Assembly: GCF_031179145.1 (NCBI RefSeq) | Contig: NZ_JAPSIB010000017.1 | Coordinates: 1-64,000 of the forward strand | DNA: 64,000 nt | From: Brevibacterium sp. | GTDB taxonomy: Bacteria; Actinomycetota; Actinomycetes; Actinomycetales; Brevibacteriaceae | Direction: 5' to 3' | In this document: in pieces, positions 30,402 to 36,917 of the stretch | Numbering within the stretch: position 1 is the first letter of the stretch | How the letters are laid out: each line of letters opens with the position of its first letter | Notes under the pieces: model-generated | What the model was told of the DNA's origin: nothing | Databases searched by the model: none | The model's input: only the letters and a program-made list of their open reading frames with translations | Made by a program: the position numbers and the translations under genes

Positions 30402-30456
30402 TGCAGAATTAATAGTGTGGTTCCATCATCACACGGTCGCCAGAATGGAAATCGAT
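30402..30456. promoter_or_regulatory. Divergent RpiR/amidohydrolase promoter region
   Basis: A compact AT-rich segment with TATTAAT on the minus strand and TAGTGT (30413-30418) on the plus strand as likely -10 elements. It contains GCAGAATTAATAG (30403-30415), similar to the motif before the symporter. TTGCA occurs twice, 11 bases apart. Confidence 0.4.
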
Positions 30457-31689
30457 ATGCATCTCGACACGGCAGTCTCGTCCATCATCAACGCGCGGAT
30501 CCTGGACGTCGAGAGCGGAACCCTCTCTGAGCCCAGCACGATCGAGATTGCGGACGGTGAGATCACGGCTGTCCGAGCGGGAGCGACGACTATTGCGAGC
30601 GGTGCCTTTGACGCTGGTGGGCGTGTCGTGTCGCCGGGGCTGATCGATGGGCACGTCCACGTGCTCGCGTCGACAGCGAACCTCTCAGACCTCGGAGGAG
30701 AGTCACCCTACTATCTCGCGGCACAGGCCTCGCGTCTGCTCGGAGACATGCTCTCGCGCGGCTTCACCGCTGTCCGCGATGCAGGCGGTGCCGACTTCGG
30801 CCTCGCGGCCGCAGTCAACGAGGAACTGATCACCGGACCGCGGCTGTTCTTCGGTGGCAAGGCACTGTCCCAGACAGGAGGGCATGCCGACATGCGGGGT
30901 CCGGGCACCCACGTACTCGATCGTCACATGTGCTGCCCAAACATCGGGATTGTCTGCGACGGTGCTGATGCGGTGCGCAAGGCGGCGCGAGAGAATCTGC
31001 GCACCGGCGCCGACCACATCAAGATCATGCTCTCCGGGGGAGTGGCGTCCCCGACGGATCGGGTTGACTCCACGCAGTTCTCCGACGAGGAGATCCGAGC
31101 AGCTGTCGAAGAGGCTGACGCCGCCAATCGCTATGTGCTCGGCCATGCCTACACTGCTCGCTCCGTGAATCGAGGTCTGTCCCTGGGAGTGCGGTCGATT
31201 GAGCACGGGAACCTCATCGATGAGAAGAGCGTGGAACTGTTCCTGGAACATGATGCCTTCCTCGTCCCGACACTTGTCACCTACGAAAGGCTCAAGGCCG
31301 ACGGAGCTCAGTTCGGCCTACCCGAATCCAGTCAGAAGAAGGTCGACGATGTTCTTTATGCCGGCATCGATGCCCTGGCCCTGGCCACTGAACATGGAGT
31401 AAACATCGTCTACGGCTCGGATCTGTTGGGTGGAATGCACCCGCACCAGAACCACGAGTTCGTGATCCGGTCCCAGGTCCAGACCCCTCAGCAGGTGATG
31501 CGATCGGCGACGACGACAGCAGCGCGTCTGCTCGGTCAGGAGGGGCGTCTGGGAGTCGTCGCCGAGGGAGCCCACGCCGACCTGCTCGTGCTTGACGCCA
31601 ATCCGCTTGACGACGTCACTGTGCTCGGCGACGCCGAGACGGCCATTCACTCTGTGTTCAAGGGCGGCCGGGCCGTACGAAGGCCTTGA
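30457..31689 (+). CDS. Metal-dependent amidohydrolase (imidazolonepropionase/Xaa-Pro dipeptidase-like)
   Basis: A 410-residue amidohydrolase-superfamily enzyme. Metal ligands are in order: DGHVHV (His-x-His), HIKIMLSGG (carbamylated Lys), GHAYT and SIEHGN (two His), and YGSDLLGG (Asp). Members of this subgroup hydrolyse Xaa-Pro or Xaa-Arg dipeptides, N-acyl amino acids or similar cyclic amides (family knowledge). The exact substrate is unknown. Start ATG 30457 has GGAAA upstream; ATG 30445 is possible and adds 4 residues. It pairs functionally with the divergent symporter and RpiR regulator. Confidence 0.88.
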   Translation: MHLDTAVSSIINARILDVESGTLSEPSTIEIADGEITAVRAGATTIASGAFDAGGRVVSPGLIDGHVHVLASTANLSDLGGESPYYLAAQASRLLGDMLSRGFTAVRDAGGADFGLAAAVNEELITGPRLFFGGKALSQTGGHADMRGPGTHVLDRHMCCPNIGIVCDGADAVRKAARENLRTGADHIKIMLSGGVASPTDRVDSTQFSDEEIRAAVEEADAANRYVLGHAYTARSVNRGLSLGVRSIEHGNLIDEKSVELFLEHDAFLVPTLVTYERLKADGAQFGLPESSQKKVDDVLYAGIDALALATEHGVNIVYGSDLLGGMHPHQNHEFVIRSQVQTPQQVMRSATTTAARLLGQEGRLGVVAEGAHADLLVLDANPLDDVTVLGDAETAIHSVFKGGRAVRRP

Positions 31690-31782
31690 GATCGATTCGC
31701 GAGCGGTATAGCCAGCTTCTGGACCTTCGTTCGAAGCGAAGCGTCTCGATCGTCCTAACTCATACTGCTGCAAGCAGCCGAA

Positions 31783-31888
31783 TTGCGCCCAGCGGTGGGA
31801 ATTGCGGCTCGCGGTGTTCAACGCGGGCCGGGGCAATCGAGGCGAGACGCAGAAGAGCGGCACCTTCGCGGTGAAGGTGCCGCTCTTC
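31783..31888. repeat. 106-bp direct repeat, right copy
   Basis: Second copy of the 27857-27962 repeat, same orientation, between the amidohydrolase and the convergent CoA-transferase genes. The preceding TTGCGCCCAGCGGTG words also match the short-repeat array on the left side. Confidence 0.88.
31852..31888. terminator. Bidirectional hairpin terminator in right repeat
   Basis: GAAGAGCGGCACCTT (31852-31866) pairs perfectly over 15 bp with AAGGTGCCGCTCTTC (31874-31888) around a 7-base loop. It lies between convergent genes. Confidence 0.75.
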
Positions 31889-31928
31889 CCGTGGTGCCGC
31901 GGGACGAGCAAGACGCCCGCGGGCCGGC

Positions 31929-32594
31929 TCAGACGTCGGGGACGGTGACGGTGCCGACTTCGGCGGGGACGACCACCTCGGCGCCGGTCTTCTCCTGGAT
32001 CTCCTCGGCCGTGACTCCCGGTGCCAACTCGACGAGGGTGAACGCGTCACCGCTGATGTCGAGGACGGCGAGGTCGGTGACGATGCGTTCGACGACGCCC
32101 TTGCCGGTCAGGGGCAGTTCGCACATGGACAGCAGCTTGGGAGTGCCGTCCTTGGCCACGTGGTCCATGATGACGATGACGCGCTTGGCGCCGTGGACGA
32201 GGTCCATCGCGCCGCCCATGCCCTTGACCATCTTGCCCGGGATCATCCAGTTCGCGATGTCGCCGTTCGTGGCCACCTGCATCGCGCCGAGGATCGCGAC
32301 GTCGATCTTCCCACCGCGGATCATGCCGAAGCTCGCCGCCGAATCGAAGTAGGAGGCGCCGGGGAGCATCGTGACGATCTCCTTGCCGGCGTTGATGAGG
32401 TCGGGATCGATCTCGTCCTCACGCGGGTAGGGTCCGACCCCGAGCAGTCCGTTCTCCGACTGGAGGACGAGGTGCACGCCGTCGGGGAGGAAGTTCGGCA
32501 CGAGGGTGGGCATGCCGATGCCGAGGTTGACGTAGCTGCCGTCGCCCAGCTCCTGAGCCGCACGGGCCGCCATCTGGTTTCTTGTCAATGCCAT
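31929..32594 (-). CDS. CoA transferase subunit B (3-oxoacid CoA-transferase type)
   Basis: A 221-residue beta subunit of a family I CoA-transferase. Signatures are [14 protein letters not shown] and the catalytic Glu in [14 protein letters not shown], with [14 protein letters not shown] and [14 protein letters not shown] following. It moves CoA between succinyl-CoA or a similar donor and a 3-oxoacid (acetoacetate or 3-oxoadipate; the choice cannot be made here). It lies 12 bases after the alpha subunit gene. Confidence 0.93.
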   Translation of the reverse strand: MALTRNQMAARAAQELGDGSYVNLGIGMPTLVPNFLPDGVHLVLQSENGLLGVGPYPREDEIDPDLINAGKEIVTMLPGASYFDSAASFGMIRGGKIDVAILGAMQVATNGDIANWMIPGKMVKGMGGAMDLVHGAKRVIVIMDHVAKDGTPKLLSMCELPLTGKGVVERIVTDLAVLDISGDAFTLVELAPGVTAEEIQEKTGAEVVVPAEVGTVTVPDV

Positions 32595-32606
32595 GTCAGG
32601 TTCTCC

Positions 32607-33395
32607 TCAGCCCTTGTCAGCGCTCGGCTCGGTGCGGACGGTGCGTTTCTCGATCGGCTTGTCGGCGACCTGCTCGGGGGTCAGCGGCACGACCTTGTGG
32701 ACGAAGATGCCCGGCAGGTGCACGGCATCGGGATCGATCTCGCCCGGCTCGACGAGCTTCTCGACCTCGGCGATGGTCACACGTGCGGCCTGAGCCGCCG
32801 GGGGATTGAAGTTGCGCGCCGAGGAGTGGAAGACGAGGTTGCCGTGACGGTCGCCGACAGCGGCGCGGACCAACGCGAAGTCAGGCGCCAAGGACTGCTC
32901 GAGGACGTATTCCTTCTCCTCCCCGAAGGTGTCGAACACCCGGATGTCCTTCGGCGGCGACGACTTGATGACGGTGCCCTCCGAGTCGTACTTCCAGGGG
33001 ATGCCGCCCTCGGCGACCTGGGTGCCGGCTCCCGTGATCGTGTAGAACGCGGGGATCCCGGCACCTCCGGCACGCAGCTTCTCCGCCAGGGTTCCCTGCG
33101 GGGTGAGCTCGACCTCGAGCTCACCGGAGAGGTACTGTCGGGCGAACTCCTTGTTCTCACCGACGTAGGAGGCGATGATCCGGCGCAGTCGATGGTTGGC
33201 CAGCAGGACTCCCAGGCCGCGTCCGTCGACGCCGGCGTTGTTGGAGATCGCCTCGAGGTCCTTCGTGCCCTGAGCGTCGATCGCGCGGATGAGGAACTCA
33301 GGCACGCCGACGACCCCGAAACCGCCTACGGCGATCGATGAACCATCGGCAATATCGGCTACCGCCGCAGCGGCTGTGTCAACTACTTTGTCCAT
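32607..33395 (-). CDS. CoA transferase subunit A (3-oxoacid CoA-transferase type)
   Basis: A 262-residue alpha subunit partnering the product of the next gene. Seen: VGGFGVVGVPEFLIRAI near residue 22, LGVLLANHRLRRIIASYVGEN, and the GAGIPAFYTITGAGT block. Subunit size and order (A then B) are standard for the atoDA/scoAB/pcaIJ family. Its ATG lies 13 bases inside the end of the TIGR03089 gene, so translation is probably coupled. No beta-ketoadipate genes are nearby, so a ketone-body or fatty-acid role is as likely as aromatic breakdown. Confidence 0.92.
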   Translation of the reverse strand: MDKVVDTAAAAVADIADGSSIAVGGFGVVGVPEFLIRAIDAQGTKDLEAISNNAGVDGRGLGVLLANHRLRRIIASYVGENKEFARQYLSGELEVELTPQGTLAEKLRAGGAGIPAFYTITGAGTQVAEGGIPWKYDSEGTVIKSSPPKDIRVFDTFGEEKEYVLEQSLAPDFALVRAAVGDRHGNLVFHSSARNFNPPAAQAARVTIAEVEKLVEPGEIDPDAVHLPGIFVHKVVPLTPEQVADKPIEKRTVRTEPSADKG

Positions 33396-34099
33396 GAACC
33401 CAGTCTGCCACGGACCTCTCCGAGAGTGCCCGCCAGGTGTGAGATCCGATCCTCGGCCATGCCGTTGGCGAGAAGGACCTCACCGCCGCCGAGGAGGTGG
33501 CCGAGGAAGCGGGCCCACTCATCCGCCCGCGGGGTGGAGTGGGAGACGAGGAGTCCCTCCGGTCTGGAACCGGAAGCAGACCCGGTGACCGTCGGTGAGT
33601 GGGTCCAGTCGACGGGCTCGGCGCCGACCTCGAGGACTCCGGAGGCGTCGAGGCGACGAGAGGTGACGTCGGGGTAGGCCCGGATCGAGGAGTTGACGTC
33701 GATGAAGTCCGCCGCGACCGGGGTGCTCAGCGCCAGAGCCGGGGGATTGTAGACGAAGATCTCCTCGGCGTCGACGAAGCTCTCCTCCGTCTCCGATCCG
33801 AGCGGCACGAAGGCATGGAAGTCACCCTCGGGCGCAATCGACGGGGTGGCCTCGCCGACGACGACCCGCCCTCCGGCCAGCAGGACAGAGAGGATCGCGA
33901 CGACCTCTCGCCAGTGCAGGCCGTTCGGCATCGGCACGAACAGGGTGAAGTCGGGACCGAGGTCGTAATCGCCGAAGAGGCCGACTCCCTTATTCACCCA
34001 GTTGGCGATGACCGGTCCGGTGAGGTCGAGGCTGTCGTGGTCGGGACCGCGCCAGAGGAGGACGGGCCCGCCGGTGCGGGCGATGACGGAGAGATCCAC
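33383..34099 (-). CDS. TIGR03089 family protein
   Basis: A 238-residue actinobacterial protein of unknown function, recognised as TIGR03089. These proteins look like a shortened N-terminal part of AMP-forming acyl-CoA synthetases and lack the full adenylation site. Seen: GDYDLGPDFTLFVPMPNGLHW and VAILSVLLAGGRVVVGE. It starts with GTG 34099. It precedes and overlaps the CoA-transferase A gene, and follows the F420 genes, near which the family also lies in mycobacteria (from memory). Confidence 0.78.
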   Translation of the reverse strand: MDLSVIARTGGPVLLWRGPDHDSLDLTGPVIANWVNKGVGLFGDYDLGPDFTLFVPMPNGLHWREVVAILSVLLAGGRVVVGEATPSIAPEGDFHAFVPLGSETEESFVDAEEIFVYNPPALALSTPVAADFIDVNSSIRAYPDVTSRRLDASGVLEVGAEPVDWTHSPTVTGSASGSRPEGLLVSHSTPRADEWARFLGHLLGGGEVLLANGMAEDRISHLAGTLGEVRGRLGSWTK

Positions 34100-34174
34100 G
34101 GGTGACCAGCTTTCATGAGTCGGGTGCGGGTGAGTGCGGGCACCGGGGTGCGGGGCGAGGATGGGAATCGGGGC

Positions 34175-35293
34175 TCAGGGCCTCTGCAGGCCGATGTCGA
34201 TGATCACCCCGCGCGGGTAGGAGCTCTGCTGCCACTGCCAGCGGGTGGTGGCGGTGAGATCCTCGGCGTAGAGCGCAGTGTGGGTGCGTTCGACGAGCGA
34301 ACCCAGCCCGACCATCGCCTCGAGCAGGGGAGGGCCCTCGGTCTGTGGGCTGGCCGGTCCGTCCGAAGGAGTGATGATGACGCGCGATCCCGCTCCTTCG
34401 ATGCGCATCCGCCAGGCCTCGTGGCCGGGTGTGCGAGCCTGACCGGCGCGGACGACTCTGAGCGCGCGAGAGACGCGTTCGAGGATGTCGTCCCCGCCGT
34501 CTCCCGCTGCGGCCCGGCCGGGAACGGCGGTGACTCCGAGTCCGCGGTGGATCGCCTCGACGTGGCCGTGGCGGAACCAGTCCTCGTCGAGGTCCCGGTT
34601 GAGCGCCTTCGCCCCATCCCGGCCGTTGTCGAGGTAGCCGCCGGCACCGCGGACGAGGGCCATCGGGAGTCCGCGTGAGGAGCCCTTGACGAGGTCCGCA
34701 GCGGCCGCGATCTCGTCGGCGATGGCGCGCACGGTCACGGTCTGGACACGGCCGTCGTCGTCGAGCCGGCCGCGCTGATCGTCGAGGCCGGAGAATCCGG
34801 ACAGGCCGAGGGCGAAGTCGCCGACCCCGATCCGCCAGGGCCGGGAAGTCGTGTCGGAGATGACGAGTCCGATGCGCACGGAGAACGCCTGTTCCACTCG
34901 CGCCCGGAGTTCGTCGGCGGAGCGGTCGGAGTCGACGGGATGGAGCACGACCGCTCCGCCCGAGTTCGACTGATCGAGGCCGGCGGCGGCCTGCACTGTG
35001 CCCGCATGCGTGCGCACGATCTGGACGGTCGTCCCTGAGGCATAGGTGCGTTCGGCGACGAGGTGGGACGACGAGTCCGCGACGAGGTCCTCGAACTCCG
35101 CCCGGTTCGCCACCTGCGTCATCCGACCCTCGGCCTTGGACACGACCTTCGAGGCGACGACGAGCACGTCCCCGTCCTTGAGGTCGATCCGGTTCCGCCG
35201 CAGAGCGTTGATGAGGATCGCCGCCAGGTCGGAGCCGGCGACGATCGCCTCCTCCACGGGAGGGGCGTAGACGGTGAGCAGTCGGTCGTTCAT
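34175..35293 (-). CDS. Coenzyme F420-0:L-glutamate ligase-like protein (FbiB/CofE N-terminal type)
   Basis: A 372-residue protein whose first 245 residues match CofE/FbiB: VLVVASKVVSKAEGR, GLDQSN, VISDTTSRPWRIGVGDFAL, and PMALVRGAGGY. CofE adds glutamates to F420-0. Mycobacterial FbiB carries a further FMN-binding nitroreductase domain. The tail here (about 120 residues) shows scattered similarity only and is too short for it. ATGA overlap with the upstream fbiA-like gene indicates coupling. The usual DTFGRPWR is DTTSRPWR here. Function as an F420 ligase is plausible but unproven, given the state of its partner. Confidence 0.8.
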   Translation of the reverse strand: MNDRLLTVYAPPVEEAIVAGSDLAAILINALRRNRIDLKDGDVLVVASKVVSKAEGRMTQVANRAEFEDLVADSSSHLVAERTYASGTTVQIVRTHAGTVQAAAGLDQSNSGGAVVLHPVDSDRSADELRARVEQAFSVRIGLVISDTTSRPWRIGVGDFALGLSGFSGLDDQRGRLDDDGRVQTVTVRAIADEIAAAADLVKGSSRGLPMALVRGAGGYLDNGRDGAKALNRDLDEDWFRHGHVEAIHRGLGVTAVPGRAAAGDGGDDILERVSRALRVVRAGQARTPGHEAWRMRIEGAGSRVIITPSDGPASPQTEGPPLLEAMVGLGSLVERTHTALYAEDLTATTRWQWQQSSYPRGVIIDIGLQRP

Positions 35294-36156
35294 GCGTGAT
35301 CCCAGATCGTCGAGGTGCGGCGGTCGATCTCTCCCAGGGCGACAGCCTCGGCGACACTGTCGACAAAGGTCACAGACCCCAGGTGCTGCCGGAGCCGGTC
35401 GCGGTGATCCCCGTGCCGACTGGCGTGGTCATGGTGGTCATCGTCGCCGAGGTGGTCGCCCTCGTCGCGGCGGTCGCCGTCGCCGAGGCGATCTCCGGCC
35501 AGAGCGACGACGTGTCCCCGGGTGCCTTCGAGGGCATCCTTCATCCCCGGCAGGGACACTACCGCCTCGACGCCGAATTCCGGCATCGCCTCCGTGCAGA
35601 CGAGGACGAGGTCGGCAGCGCGGATCGCCGCGAGGACGCCGGGAGCCGCCTGGGCGGCGTCGAGACCGCTGAGGGCGAACTCCTCCGCGGCAGGACGGCC
35701 CTCGGCCAGCCAGCGGTGGATCGGCCAGGCGGTCGAATCGACGATCGCGAACGCCTCCACCGCCTGGTTGCTCAGCGGGAGGATGTCGAAGTCGGGGGAG
35801 AACCGCTTGGCCATCGCCGCGGTCGCCTGGGCGAGCGTGTAGCCGAGGTTGAGCAGACGCGTCCGCAGCACGGCTGCGGCCAGCGTCCGCTCGGTCATCG
35901 GGAACCATTCGGCGTCCACCCGATAAGCGAGCAGCTCGTCGACCGCCCCGCCGGCGACGGGCTCGGTGGCCGGCATCGTCAAGGCGTCGATGTCGGGGCT
36001 GAAGCGCAGGCCGTGGACAGTGGCGTCGGTGAGAGTGGAGGCGACGACGGTGAGCGTCTCGATCGGGGGAGCGGAGTCCTCGAATCCTGCGCGGGCGATG
36101 AAATCGCTGACTGTACCGGTTGATTCGGCAGTGGCACCGAGCAATACGACTCTCAT
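35290..36156 (-). CDS. Divergent 2-phospho-L-lactate transferase-like protein (FbiA/CofD family)
   Basis: A 288-residue protein aligning by eye with FbiA through HGLRFSPDIDALT, AEWFPMTERTLAAAVLRTRLL and GYTLAQATAAMAKRF. The family hallmarks are missing, however. The N-terminal GGVGGARF loop is GATAESTG here, the VVNxGDD site is VVASTLTD, and the PSNPVVS loop is replaced by MPEFGVEAVVS. A low-complexity Asp/His/Arg/Gly stretch (about 215-250) interrupts the C-terminal part, which is also short. True FbiA joins a GDP-activated lactyl/enolpyruvyl group to Fo. Catalysis here is doubtful. Confidence 0.72.
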   Translation of the reverse strand: MRVVLLGATAESTGTVSDFIARAGFEDSAPPIETLTVVASTLTDATVHGLRFSPDIDALTMPATEPVAGGAVDELLAYRVDAEWFPMTERTLAAAVLRTRLLNLGYTLAQATAAMAKRFSPDFDILPLSNQAVEAFAIVDSTAWPIHRWLAEGRPAAEEFALSGLDAAQAAPGVLAAIRAADLVLVCTEAMPEFGVEAVVSLPGMKDALEGTRGHVVALAGDRLGDGDRRDEGDHLGDDDHHDHASRHGDHRDRLRQHLGSVTFVDSVAEAVALGEIDRRTSTIWDHA

Positions 36157-36281
36157 CCCTCCATAATCCCACCTGCGTGTGATCTTTCCGAAATTCCCAC
36201 GATCCGTTCAGATGCTCCCCATAGGTTGTGTCACTGACGATGGACGTCCGCTAGATGTGGTGTTGTGGGCGCGTGTGCATG

Positions 36282-36295
36282 AGAACGCGCGTTCT
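36282..36295. promoter_or_regulatory. Palindrome resembling a LexA/SOS box
   Basis: AGAACGCGCGTTCT is a perfect 14-base palindrome containing GAAC-N4-GTTC, the core of Gram-positive LexA sites (CGAAC-N4-GTTCG). The outer bases are A/T rather than C/G, so the match is partial. Confidence 0.35.
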
Positions 36296-36334
36296 ATTAA
36301 CGCTCCTCGCCTTCGCCGGGCTTGCGCGGAGGGC

Positions 36335-36364
36335 TTGACGCGGCAGTAATGACACGCGTGTAAT
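36335..36364 (+). promoter_or_regulatory. Sigma-70-like promoter of whiB
   Basis: TTGACG (36335-36340), an 18-base spacer and TGTAAT (36359-36364), each within one or two bases of consensus. Transcription would start near 36371, giving a leader of about 105 bases. Confidence 0.55.
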
Positions 36365-36476
36365 TTATACCTAAGGGGAACGCACCTAGCACGAATGCTG
36401 ACGGATTCGTGAGCGCACCACGCGGACGATTCTATCTTCTGCTGGTGCGACGCTGGGGGTGAGAAAGGGGAAGATC

Positions 36477-36917
36477 GTGCAGAGCGCACAGAGAAAATGG
36501 CAGGAGAAGGAGGACTTCGGGCAGTTGCCCGGAGTGACTTCACGAAGTGCTGAGGACTGGTTCGTCGAGCCGGGTTCCCGGACGCCGGAGACCCTGCCCG
36601 ATCCGCTGGCGATCGATCCGAACGATCTGACGCCGCTTCCCACGGACGATGCCGCGGTCTCACCGCTGTCGCTGCTCCTCGGAGCTGTCGGTGACGGAGA
36701 GCTGTCGTGGCAGGATCAGGCGCTGTGCGCCCAGACCGATCCGGAGGCGTTCTTCCCCGAAAAGGGAGGATCGACCAGAGAGGCCAAGCGCGTCTGCGGG
36801 TCCTGCGAGGTCCGCTCGGAATGCCTGGAGTACGCCCTGGCCAATGACGAGCGATTCGGAATCTGGGGCGGCATGTCGGAACGCGAACGCCGCCGGCTGA
36901 AGAAACGAGCCGTGTGA
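36477..36917 (+). CDS. whiB: WhiB family transcriptional regulator (WhiB2/WhmD-like)
   Basis: A 146-residue iron-sulfur regulator. Four cluster cysteines are visible: one in DQALCAQTD and three in RVCGSCEVRSECLEYAL. The GIWGGMSERERRRLKK beta-turn and basic tail follow. An acidic N-terminal extension of about 75 residues precedes the domain. The position between fbiA and the glycosyltransferase/DUF3499/pmm cluster matches whiB2/whmD of mycobacteria, which governs septation (from memory). GTG 36477 is preferred to 36459 because AAGGGG lies 6 bases before it. The stop overlaps the next gene. Confidence 0.92.
   Translation: MQSAQRKWQEKEDFGQLPGVTSRSAEDWFVEPGSRTPETLPDPLAIDPNDLTPLPTDDAAVSPLSLLLGAVGDGELSWQDQALCAQTDPEAFFPEKGGSTREAKRVCGSCEVRSECLEYALANDERFGIWGGMSERERRRLKKRAV

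Larger units (their letters stand above)
36157..36476 (+). promoter_or_regulatory. Upstream region of whiB
   Basis: About 320 bases without a gene, carrying whiB control signals and the start of the divergent fbiA transcript. It contains a perfect GAACGCGCGTTC palindrome and a good sigma-70-like promoter (listed separately), leaving a leader of about 100 bases before whiB. Confidence 0.6.

Noticed and set aside
27857..31888. Transposon or insertion sequence
   Set aside because: No transposase, recombinase or terminal inverted repeats between the two direct repeats, and no target-site duplication could be recognised.
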